Shown here in pieces: positions 1 to 7,300 of a stretch of DNA of 7,652 nucleotides. The notes under the pieces were generated by a model. It did no database searches and was not told the DNA's origin. It saw only the letters and a list, made by a program, of their open reading frames with translations. Both the position numbers and the translations under genes were made by a program. The DNA comes from an uncultured Clostridia bacterium (GTDB lineage Bacteria; Bacillota; Clostridia; Oscillospirales; Acutalibacteraceae): assembly GCA_945788455.1 (NCBI GenBank), contig CALZMC010000022.1, forward strand, positions 1 through 7,652, in the 5' to 3' direction. The stretch's first letter is position 1. Each line of letters begins with the position of its first letter.

Positions 1-1186
1 CAGTATCAATAGCAAATTGCTTTAGCTCATCATCAACTGCCTCGCAGTCGGTAGGCTCACAGATAACGCCGTCAAAATATTTGTTTTGCATTGCGATAGT
101 TCTGTTAACAAGATTACCGAATGTATTAGCTAAATCAGAGTTAAATCTCTCGATAATTGTTTCGTAAGTTATAGAGCCGTCAGATGCATAAGGCATCTCG
201 CTTAGAAGATAGTATCTAACTGCGTCAACACCAAGTAGCTCAACGAGGTCGTCTGCATAAATAACGTTACCTCTCGACTTGCTCATTTTGTCCTCGCCGA
301 ACAGTAGCCAAGGATGACCGAACACCTGCTTTGGCAGAGGCTCGCCTAATGCCATAAGCATTATAGGCCAATAAATAGTGTGGAAACGAACAATATCCTT
401 TCCGATAATATGAACATCGGCAGGCCAATACTTCTTGTACATATCACTTGAGCCGTCAGGGTCATAGCCGATAGCAGTAATATAGTTTGATAGTGCGTCA
501 AGCCATACATAAACAACGTGCTTGTCATCAAAGTCAACAGGGATACCCCACTTAAATGAAGTACGGCTTACACATAAATCCTGAAGACCGGGCTTAATAA
601 AGTTATTAAGCATTTCCTTTTTACGAGCCTCGGGATAAATAAAGTTCTCGTTAGTTTCAATAAAATCCTCTAACTGTTTTTGATACTTTGACAGCTTTAG
701 GAAATATGCCTCTTCCTTTGCAGGCTTAACCTCTCTGCCACAGTCGGGACATTTTCCGTCAACAAGCTGACTTTCTGTCCAAAAGCTTTCACAAGGGGTA
801 CAGTACATACCCTCATAAGTGCCTTTATAAATATCGCCTTGGTCGTATAGCTTTTTGAAAATCTTTTGAACAACCTTTTCGTGATTTTCGTCAGTAGTTC
901 TGATAAAGCCGTCATAGCTCGTGCCGAGGAGGTCACATATACCTCTGATTTCGCCTGCAACCTTATCAACATAAGCCTTTGGTGTAACGCCGGCTTCCTT
1001 TGCGTATTCTTCAATTTTTTGGCCATGCTCGTCAGTGCCTGTCAGCATAAATACATCATAGCCCTGAAGTCTTTTGTATCTTGCAATGGCATCTGTCAAA
1101 ACAATCTCGTAGCTGTTGCCGATGTGAGGCTTGCGAGATGTGTAAGCGATGGCTGTTGTAATATAAAATTTACCTTTATCTGCCAC
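1..1186 (-). CDS. metG: Methionyl-tRNA synthetase, partial (C-terminus beyond the left edge)
   Basis: Cytoplasmic class I aminoacyl-tRNA synthetase that charges tRNA-Met (initiator and elongator) with methionine using ATP. The visible 395 codons cover the whole catalytic core and the start of the anticodon-binding helical domain; the rest lies off the window. Seen directly: the class I signature HIGN at residues 21-24 (after YTSRKP), a zinc-knuckle pair C129xxC132 and C146xxC149, WLDALSNYI of the catalytic core, and the ATP-binding loop KMSKS at residues 300-304 (DKMSKSRGNV). A single CxxC/CxxC knuckle is the zinc-binding form of the bacterial enzyme. The start is GTG at 1186-1184, chosen because GGGAGG (1199-1194) lies 7 bases upstream and the family's N-terminal strand (KGKFYITTAI) follows at once. 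It lies 15 bases after nagB and is probably co-transcribed with it. The frame is open throughout. Identity is very secure. Confidence 0.97.
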   Translation of the reverse strand, partial: MADKGKFYITTAIAYTSRKPHIGNSYEIVLTDAIARYKRLQGYDVFMLTGTDEHGQKIEEYAKEAGVTPKAYVDKVAGEIRGICDLLGTSYDGFIRTTDENHEKVVQKIFKKLYDQGDIYKGTYEGMYCTPCESFWTESQLVDGKCPDCGREVKPAKEEAYFLKLSKYQKQLEDFIETNENFIYPEARKKEMLNNFIKPGLQDLCVSRTSFKWGIPVDFDDKHVVYVWLDALSNYITAIGYDPDGSSDMYKKYWPADVHIIGKDIVRFHTIYWPIMLMALGEPLPKQVFGHPWLLFGEDKMSKSRGNVIYADDLVELLGVDAVRYYLLSEMPYASDGSITYETIIERFNSDLANTFGNLVNRTIAMQNKYFDGVICEPTDCEAVDDELKQFAIDT

Positions 1187-1201
1187 TTTTATTCCTCCCG
1201 A
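1187..1201 (-). promoter_or_regulatory. metG ribosome binding site in a 15-base nagB-metG gap
   Basis: The whole gap between the nagB stop and the metG GTG is 15 bases and contains GGGAGG (1199-1194), 7 bases from the start. There is no room for a promoter, terminator or T-box leader, so metG must depend on transcription coming through nagB. The strong Shine-Dalgarno sequence fixes the GTG as the start. Confidence 0.85.
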
Positions 1202-1927
1202 TTAGATTAGCGAAGCTGCACCCTTGTCGAGCATTAGTGTAACATCAGTGTGGAACTGAAGAACCGATGCAGGACACTCAGGTGTAACATTACCGTCAAT
1301 AAGTTGTTTTATAGCCTTAGCCTTATTTTCGCCAATAGCGATAATTAATATTCTTTTTGCCTGCATAATTGAGCCGATACCCATAGTAACAGCGTGAGTA
1401 GGAACCTCGTCAATAGATGCAAAAAATCTGCTGTTATCCTTAATTGTGCTTTCCTTTAGAGCAACAACGTGGCTCCAACGCTGAAAGCTGTCGCTCGGCT
1501 CGTTAAATGCGATATGACCGTTTGAGCCGATACCGAGAAGCTGAATATCAATTCCGCCTGCTTGCTTGATTTTCTTTTCATAATCCTTGCATTCCTGCTC
1601 TAAATCCTCGGCATTACCGTTTAGAAAATTAATATTCTCCTCAGGAATGTTAATATGGTCAAATAGATTTTCGTGCATAAAGTGATGATAAGAATTAACA
1701 TCGTTAACATCAAGATTGCAGTATTCGTCAAGATTAAATGTTGTTACCTTGCTAAAGTCAACAGAGCCGTTTTCAAAAAGCTTAATCATGTGGCTGTAAG
1801 GCTTTAGAGGTGTTGAGCCTGTAGCAAGACCTAAAACAGAATTAGGCTTTGCAAGAACCTGACCGCACATATAATAACCGGCAGCAATACCGATTTGTTC
1901 CTCGTTATCATAAACTAAAACATTCAA
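1202..1927 (-). CDS. nagB: Glucosamine-6-phosphate deaminase
   Basis: Cytosolic enzyme converting glucosamine 6-phosphate to fructose 6-phosphate and ammonia, the step that sends amino sugars from chitin, mucin or peptidoglycan into glycolysis. 241 residues, close to the Bacillus-type length of about 242. Seen: phosphate-binding loop LATGSTP (34-40), NLDEY with the catalytic Asp at 67, and GIGSNGHIAFNEP (132-144) carrying N136, H138 and E143. In E. coli the matching residues are D72, D141, H143 and E148; Asn in place of D141 is, from memory, common in Firmicutes enzymes. Start choice: an in-frame GTG exists at 1948, but GGAGG (1940-1936) lies inside that extension and is spaced 8 bases from TTG at 1927-1925. 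Starting at this TTG also places the catalytic residues at the expected positions, and the predicted transcript begins only about 7 bases before the GTG. No nagA (N-acetylglucosamine-6-phosphate deacetylase) is adjacent. Confidence 0.96.
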   Translation of the reverse strand: MNVLVYDNEEQIGIAAGYYMCGQVLAKPNSVLGLATGSTPLKPYSHMIKLFENGSVDFSKVTTFNLDEYCNLDVNDVNSYHHFMHENLFDHINIPEENINFLNGNAEDLEQECKDYEKKIKQAGGIDIQLLGIGSNGHIAFNEPSDSFQRWSHVVALKESTIKDNSRFFASIDEVPTHAVTMGIGSIMQAKRILIIAIGENKAKAIKQLIDGNVTPECPASVLQFHTDVTLMLDKGAASLI

Positions 1928-1961
1928 TATGTAATCCTCCGTTTTCACTTATTATTTTATT

Positions 1962-1989
1962 ATTATAAACTAAATACTTTCTGTGTCAA
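1962..1989 (-). promoter_or_regulatory. Consensus sigma-A promoter for nagB-metG, inside the end of the vanZ-like gene
   Basis: On the minus strand TTGACA (1989-1984), a 16-base spacer and TATAAT (1967-1962) match both housekeeping hexamers exactly. The -35 lies within the last codons of the vanZ-like gene (…SIDTESI) and the -10 lies just after its stop. Predicted transcription start is near 1955, giving a leader of about 28 bases that contains the nagB GGAGG. The signal is read directly from sequence; activity is inferred. Confidence 0.75.
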
Positions 1990-2428
1990 TGGATTTAGCC
2001 GATATTTTGGAAATTATTAGAAATATCAGCATTGTGCCGACTGCACCCAAGATTGCACCGCAGGTGTCGATTGCCCAGTCCCTAATCTCACACGAGCGAC
2101 CGACAACAAAAAGCTGATGCACCTCATCGGTTACTGCATAAAGGGAGGTAAGTATAGTTGACAAAATCGGGCTGACCTTACCTCTGGTGTAGTATAATGC
2201 TACATTAAACAAAAAGCATAACCCTGTAAATTCAAGAAGATGAGCAGTTTTTCGAACGATAAATTCCGATATACCAATGTTGCCTAAATGTTCAATCAGC
2301 CACTGGAGAACAGATGAGCTTTGCCTTGCGGATTCGTCTGCCGTCCTTGATGAAAGCCAAAAGATTATGCCCATACAAATAACTACAAAGCACCAGCTTA
2401 TTACTGCCTTACTTTTCTCTTGTTGCAT
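1970..2428 (-). CDS. VanZ-family integral membrane protein
   Basis: Small membrane protein of the VanZ-like family, named after the teicoplanin-resistance accessory protein VanZ. The biochemical function of most members is unknown, and nothing else from a glycopeptide-resistance cluster is here, so resistance should not be assumed. 152 residues from ATG 2428-2426. Seen: hydrophobic segments at about 8-25, 61-80, 86-100 and 122-140, with the family's polar signatures between them: SS at 26-27, RKTAHLLEF at 59-67, TDEVHQLFVVGR at 100-111 and RDWAIDTCGAILG at 116-128. It overlaps the end of the upstream lipoprotein gene by 20 bases, pointing to translational coupling. The start is uncertain: GGAAAGG (2447-2441) is 12 bases from this ATG but 6 bases from an in-frame TTG at 2434, so two extra residues are possible. 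A longer frame reaches further into the lipoprotein gene but has no suitable ribosome binding site. Confidence 0.9.
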   Translation of the reverse strand: MQQEKSKAVISWCFVVICMGIIFWLSSRTADESARQSSSVLQWLIEHLGNIGISEFIVRKTAHLLEFTGLCFLFNVALYYTRGKVSPILSTILTSLYAVTDEVHQLFVVGRSCEIRDWAIDTCGAILGAVGTMLIFLIISKISAKSIDTESI

Positions 2429-4049
2429 ATACAAAACAAACCTTTCCGCTGCCGGCATGAAAATCAACACCGCTGACTCCCTTTGCCTGTGCATAATACG
2501 AGGACTCAAACACGATAGGTAGCAGAGTATAGTCGTTTAGCATTTCCTTTTCGGCTTTTTTGATTGAGCCTGCTTGATTTGGAGATGCCGTGCCTTCGGC
2601 ATTTTTTATCGCATATTTTATGTTGTTATTGCTCGTAAATATTCCGCTTGAGTAGATGTCCTTTAGAAATGCACTTGCGCTGTTGCTCGTTGATGTAAAT
2701 GATTTTAGTGCAATGTCATATTCTCCCTTTGAATATGCAATGTTAAAATCCTCTTGACTTAAAATATCAATCTTTAGTGAAAAAGAAATTTTATTTTCAT
2801 CGCCGTAGGTTGTGATAGTGCCGATACTACCCTGAATACCCTGAACGAGCTGCTTTGCCATATCAGCCATATCCTCACTTGCGATAACGGTTAGGTTTGC
2901 AGATGTAAACCTTTCCTCGTTAAGCCCTTCCTTCCAAAGCTTAATAGCCTTTTGGGAATCGGGTTTTTCAACAGTATTAAGAATTTCGTTTGACGGCTTG
3001 TTATCAACAATACAGCTTGGAGTTGTAATGCTTGTTGCAGATTTTAAATATGTACTGTTTTCAACAGTAGAGGGGGATACACTTAAGCATACGGCATGGC
3101 GTAGCTTTTTGTTAGATAGGATTTGCTTGTTTTTATTTAAAACAAATCCCCAAAGCTTATTCGTATATGGCTCGACAGTAATGCTGTCGTCATTAAGTGC
3201 GTTGTATTCTGCGCCGGAGATATACGCGCTGTCATAGTATCCGCTCTTTAAATTTTTTGGAATATCACTGTCTTCATTTATAATTCGAAGAGTAATATCG
3301 CTGATAGCAGACGGGGTACTGCCTGTGTACATATTGTTATTTTTCAGTATGTAGGATGACTCTAAAATCGAGCTGACATAAAACTGACCGTTAAACATTA
3401 TGTAGCCGAGACCAAGGCCGTATCTTCCTTTTGTTGCGTTAAAAAAGTCCTCGTTACAAGGCATCGCAATAGCAGAGTCAAGAACATTTATGAACGCATC
3501 GTCAGGGTTATTAAGCTTTATTTCAAGAGTATAGTCGTCAACAGCCTTTACACCGAGTTGATTTAGATTTGCCTTGCCGTTGTGTATTTTTGTTGCATTA
3601 ACAATATTCGCAACCGATGAAAACAACGGTGCGTCAGTAACGGAATATACTGCTCTTTGCAGTGCAAAAACAAAGTCGCTTGCAGTAATATCGGGATTGA
3701 AATCATCGCCCATAAGCTCTGTTATGGAGCTGTCCTCTTTAATTCGCCACTTAACACCCTGCTTTAGCTTGAAGGTGTAGGTTAAGCCGTCATCACTAAC
3801 ACTCCAGCTTTCAGCAACACCGGGCATAACCGTACCGTCATCACGAACTCTAACAAGTCCCTCAAAGCAGTTTTCGATAATCAAAAACTCATCGCTTTTA
3901 GACGCAATTTGCGGGTCAAAGCTGGTAATATCCGCATTGAACGGATAGATAAAATCAATGAGTTCATCCTTTGAGCCACAGCCACTAAAAACTGAAGCTA
4001 TTATTGATATACAAAATATAATAGATAATATCTTTTTAATTCTTTTCAT
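2409..4049 (-). CDS. ABC transporter substrate-binding lipoprotein, family 5 (OppA/DppA-like)
   Basis: Predicted membrane-anchored extracellular binding protein of the SBP_bac_5 family, whose members deliver oligopeptides, dipeptides, nickel or sugars to an ABC importer. 546 residues from ATG 4049, the usual family length. Seen: basic N-terminus (MKRIKK), hydrophobic stretch 7-22, lipobox FSGC with lipidation Cys24, then family-5 hallmarks SFDPQ (43-47), FEGLVRVRDDG (62-72), PGVAESW (76-82), DDGLTYTFKL (86-95) and GVKW (98-101). The substrate cannot be read from sequence; peptide is the default guess. No permease or ATPase gene is visible; the next genes are vanZ-like, nagB and metG, so it is an orphan binding protein here. 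Start: AGGTG (4060-4056) is 6 bases from ATG 4049 and only 3 from ATG 4052. A TTG at 4064 is unlikely because it precedes the predicted transcription start. Confidence 0.93.
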   Translation of the reverse strand: MKRIKKILSIIFCISIIASVFSGCGSKDELIDFIYPFNADITSFDPQIASKSDEFLIIENCFEGLVRVRDDGTVMPGVAESWSVSDDGLTYTFKLKQGVKWRIKEDSSITELMGDDFNPDITASDFVFALQRAVYSVTDAPLFSSVANIVNATKIHNGKANLNQLGVKAVDDYTLEIKLNNPDDAFINVLDSAIAMPCNEDFFNATKGRYGLGLGYIMFNGQFYVSSILESSYILKNNNMYTGSTPSAISDITLRIINEDSDIPKNLKSGYYDSAYISGAEYNALNDDSITVEPYTNKLWGFVLNKNKQILSNKKLRHAVCLSVSPSTVENSTYLKSATSITTPSCIVDNKPSNEILNTVEKPDSQKAIKLWKEGLNEERFTSANLTVIASEDMADMAKQLVQGIQGSIGTITTYGDENKISFSLKIDILSQEDFNIAYSKGEYDIALKSFTSTSNSASAFLKDIYSSGIFTSNNNIKYAIKNAEGTASPNQAGSIKKAEKEMLNDYTLLPIVFESSYYAQAKGVSGVDFHAGSGKVCFVYATREK

Positions 4050-4055
4050 CATATT

Positions 4056-4096
4056 CACCTGCAAATCATTATAACAAAGGAATTAGACTAAATCAA
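4056..4096 (-). promoter_or_regulatory. Promoter and ribosome binding site of the binding-lipoprotein gene
   Basis: Minus strand TTGATT (4096-4091), a 17-base spacer and TATAAT (4073-4068). By normal spacing transcription starts near 4061, immediately before the Shine-Dalgarno-like AGGTG (4060-4056) and about 10 bases before the ATG pair at 4052/4049. The leader would therefore be extremely short. It probably drives the lipoprotein and vanZ-like genes, and nagB-metG by readthrough, since no terminator is seen between them. Confidence 0.72.
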
Positions 4097-4200
4097 TGAG
4101 AAACTGTGAAAATATATTGATTTTTTGCTAAAAATACGACACACACGGAGCCGTTGAACAAAAACTTTTTGACTAAAAAGAAAATATTTTAAAATTTTTC
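4097..4200. other. A/T-rich divergent intergenic core between the two promoters
   Basis: Noncoding stretch between the lipoprotein-gene promoter (minus) and the rpoB promoter (plus). It holds a short inverted repeat at 4165-4180 and a run of alternating A and T tracts at about 4176-4199, directly upstream of the rpoB -35, which resembles an UP element for the polymerase alpha C-terminal domain. No convincing open frame, tRNA or terminator is present. A minus-strand open frame crosses the whole region into rpoB but has no family resemblance or ribosome binding site. Confidence 0.6.
4165..4180. repeat. Perfect short inverted repeat, 6-base arms
   Basis: CTTTTT (4165-4170), loop GACT, AAAAAG (4175-4180). 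The arms are nearly all A/T, so as RNA it would be weak. It ends 20 bases before the rpoB -35, where a DNA-binding protein could sit, but it may be chance in A/T-rich DNA. Confidence 0.35.
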
Positions 4201-4229
4201 TTGACATAAGTCTTATATTGTTATATATT
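4201..4229 (+). promoter_or_regulatory. Main rpoB promoter
   Basis: TTGACA (4201-4206), a 17-base spacer and TATATT (4224-4229): a perfect -35, optimal spacing and a five-of-six -10. It is preceded by A/T tracts at 4176-4199 that fit an UP element, as expected for a strongly expressed housekeeping gene. Predicted start is near 4236, leaving a leader of about 131 bases before the rpoB ATG. Confidence 0.78.
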
Positions 4230-4245
4230 AATGAGCATCTATAAT
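4218..4245 (+). promoter_or_regulatory. Possible second, overlapping rpoB promoter
   Basis: TTGTTA (4218-4223), a 16-base spacer and TATAAT (4240-4245). The -10 is perfect but the -35 matches less well (four of six), and the -35 overlaps the spacer and -10 of the stronger upstream promoter, so the two could not be occupied together. Start would be near 4252. Confidence 0.4.
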
Positions 4246-4256
4246 GGAAAAATTTG

Positions 4257-4342
4257 CGCGTTTTGGTTTTTATCCAAGCGGTTTTTGAAACAGAAAGCGT
4301 CTGCTTTCCTGTCAAAATAACGCGGAATTTGACCGTTTGACA
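4257..4342 (+). promoter_or_regulatory. Structured rpoB 5' leader with competing hairpins
   Basis: Three foldings are visible between the promoter and the rpoB ribosome binding site. Hairpin A: CGC+TTGG (4257-4259, 4263-4266) pairs with CCAA+GCG (4274-4280), followed by a T5 run at 4282-4286, a weak terminator-like shape. Hairpin B: 4283-4317, with a perfect inner stem GAAAGC/GCTTTC around GTCT, then ACA/TGT and TTTTG/CAAAA separated by a 1-base and a 2-base bulge, 14 pairs in all. Hairpin C: GTCAAA (4311-4316) can instead pair with either of two direct copies of TTTGAC (4328-4333 and 4336-4341). B and C both need the segment at about 4310-4317, so they exclude each other. No known riboswitch or ribosomal-protein leader class is recognised. 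Regulation is inferred from the pairing only. Confidence 0.5.
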
Positions 4343-4366
4343 AATAAAAAGATTGGAGTGACTAAA

Positions 4367-7300
4367 ATGGTAAATGTGAAGGATACAATGCTTGGTACCA
4401 CCACACGAAAGAACTTTGCAAAAATCAATGAAGTTATGCAAATGCCTAACCTTATTGAAGTGCAAAAGGCTTCTTACCAATGGTTTCTTGACGAAGGTCT
4501 AAAGGAAGTATTTAAGGATATCGGCTCAATCACAGATTACACAGGAAATCTTGTTCTTGATTTCATTGATTTTTCTATTGATGATGAGCCAAAATATTCT
4601 ATTGCTCAGTGTAAGGCTCGTGACGTAACATACGCAAAGCCTCTAAAGGTTAGAGCAAGACTCGTAAACAAAGAAACAGGCGAGGTAAAGGAAAATACTA
4701 TCTTTATGGGAGATTTTCCTTGGATGACAGATGCAGGTACATTTGTTATCAACGGTGCAGAAAGATGTATCGTATCTCAGCTCGTTCGTTCTCCGGGTGT
4801 TTACTACAATATGGACCACGACAAGACAGGTAAGGAATTATTTACTAATACCGTAATTCCTAACCGTGGTGCTTGGCTTGAGTACGAGACTGATGCTAAC
4901 GACCTGTTCTATGTTCGTATTGATAAGAACAGAAAGATTTATATCACAACCTTCCTAAGAGCATTAGGTCTCGGCACCGATAGCGAAATTATTGATTTCT
5001 TCGGCGAGGACGAGCGTATTCTTGCTACTATTGAGAAGGATACAACAAAGAATCAGGAGGAGGCTTTGCTTGAGGTTTACAAGAAGCTTCGTCCGGGCGA
5101 GCCACCGACACTTGAGACAGCTCAGGCTCATTTAGACGGCTTGTTCTTTGATGCTCACAGATATGACCTATCAAGAGTAGGTAGATATAAGTACAACAAA
5201 AAGCTTGCTATCAGCGACAGATTAGTAGGAAGAACATTAACTCAGCCTATCATTTCTCCACAGGGAGAGCTATTAGCTGACGCAGGCGAGAAGATTGATG
5301 TTGTCAAGGCTCTTGAAATCGAGAATGCAGGTGTTATGTTTGCATTCATTGATGTAGATGGCAAGGAGATTAAGATTGCATCAAACGGTATGGTTGACAT
5401 CAATGCTTATGTTAGCTTTGACTGCAAGCCTTACGGCATTAACGAGAAGGTTTCATACAGAGTTCTTGCAGAAATTCTTGAAAAGTGCGGCGATGATGAG
5501 GACGCACTAAAGGAAGAAATTGCACTGCGCTGTGATGACCTTATCCCTAAACATATTATTATAGACGACATTTTTGCTTCGGTATCATATTTGAACAACC
5601 TTGCACACGGTGTTGGCTCACTTGATGATATTGACCATTTAGGAAATCGTAGAATTCGTGCAGTAGGCGAGCTCCTTCAAAACCAATTTAGAATCGGCTT
5701 TACAAGAATGGAAAGAGTTATTCGTGAACGTATGACTCTTCAGGCACAGGATGATGATGAGGCTATCACTCCACAGGCTCTTATCAATATCAGACCGGTA
5801 GTTGCCGCAATTAAAGAGTTCTTCGGTTCTTCTCCTCTATCACAGTTTATGGACCAAAACAACCCACTTGCAGAGCTGACACATAAGAGAAGACTTTCAG
5901 CTCTCGGTCCCGGCGGCCTTTCAAGAGACCGTGCAGGATTTGAGGTTCGTGACGTTCACTATACTCACTACGGTCGTATGTGTCCTATTGAGACTCCTGA
6001 AGGTCCGAATATCGGTCTTATTTCTTATCTTGCTTGTTACAGCCGTCTAAATGAGTATGGCTTCATTGAGGCTCCGTACCGTAAGGTTGACAAGGAGACA
6101 GGTGTTGTTACAAACGAGGTTGTTTATATGACAGCTGACGTTGAGGATAATTATGTTGTAGCACAGGCTAACGAACCACTTGACGAAAACGGCAGATTTG
6201 CAAATCAAAGAGTTACTTGTCGTTTCCGTGATGAGTTCCTGACTCTGCCTCCTGAGAGAGTAGATTATATGGACGTATCTCCAAAGATGGTAGTTTCTGT
6301 TGCTACTGCAATGATTCCGTTCCTTGAGAACGATGATGCTAACCGTGCTCTTATGGGTGCTAACATGCAGCGTCAGGCAGTTCCTCTGCTAAAAACAGTT
6401 GCTCCTGTTGTCGGTACAGGTATGGAATATAAGGCAGCATACGATTCAGGTGTTGTTGTTATCGCAAAGCGTGGCGGTACAGTAATTTCTGTTGATGCTG
6501 ACACTATCGAAATTAAGACAAAGAATAATGAGGTTGACAGATACGAGCTTGTTAAGTTCTCAGGCTCTAACCAAGGCACTTGTATTAATCAGCGTCCTAT
6601 CGTATCTCTTCATCAAGAGGTTGAGGACGGACAGGTTATTGCTGACGGTCCTGCAACCTGCAACGGCGAAATTTCACTTGGTAAGAATGCTCTTATCGGC
6701 TTTATGACTTGGGAAGGCTATAACTACGAGGATGCTGTTCTTATTAATGAAAAGATTGTTCGTGATGATGTTTATACCTCAATTCATATTGAGGAGCACG
6801 AGGTAGAGGCTCGTGATACAAAACTCGGCCCTGAGGAAATCACAAGAGATATTCCTAACGTTGGCGAGGATGCCCTAAAGGACCTTGATGCTGATGGTAT
6901 TATCCGTGTTGGTGCAGAGGTTCATTCAGGCGACATTCTTGTAGGTAAGGTTACACCTAAGGGCGAAACAGAGCTAACCGCAGAGGAAAGACTGCTTAGA
7001 GCTATCTTCGGCGAGAAGGCAAGAGAGGTTCGCGACACATCAATGAGAGTTCCTCACGGCGAGTACGGTATCGTTGTTGATGTTAAGGTATTCACTCGTG
7101 CAAACAGCGATGAGCTTTCTCCCGGTGTAAATAAGGTAGTTAGAGTTTATATCGCTCAAAAGCGTAAAATTCAGGTCGGCGATAAGATGGCCGGTCGTCA
7201 CGGAAACAAGGGTGTTGTATCAAGAATTCTTCCACAGGAGGATATGCCATTCCTACCTGACGGCAGACCGCTTGATATTGTTCTAAACCCACTTGGTGTA

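Noticed and set aside
1187..1201. T-box or SAM riboswitch ahead of metG
   Set aside because: The gap is only 15 bases, far too short for either element.
697..1210. Two open frames in other frames within metG (one on each strand)
   Set aside because: They lie wholly or nearly wholly inside a clear metG frame with intact HIGN, zinc and KMSKS motifs; they are shadows.
1970..2428. Glycopeptide-resistance gene (vanZ proper)
   Set aside because: Only general VanZ-like family motifs are present, with no vanRS, vanH, vanA-type ligase or vanX nearby; the neighbours are housekeeping genes.
2429..2509. Longer N-terminus for the VanZ-like protein
   Set aside because: The extension is the lipoprotein coding sequence in another frame, lacks a ribosome binding site and lacks VanZ-like character; the first membrane segment follows the ATG at 2428.
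4236..4366. L10-type ribosomal-protein leader
   Set aside because: No rplJ follows and I could not place the kink-turn arrangement of that leader; the visible pairings differ.
4088..4480. Minus-strand open frame of 130 codons across the rpoB promoter region and start
   Set aside because: It reads antisense through the rpoB promoter, leader and first codons, has a basic, low-complexity composition with no recognisable family, and no convincing ribosome binding site.
6373..6707. Short open frames on both strands inside rpoB
   Set aside because: The rpoB frame is continuous and conserved here; neither small frame resembles a known protein.
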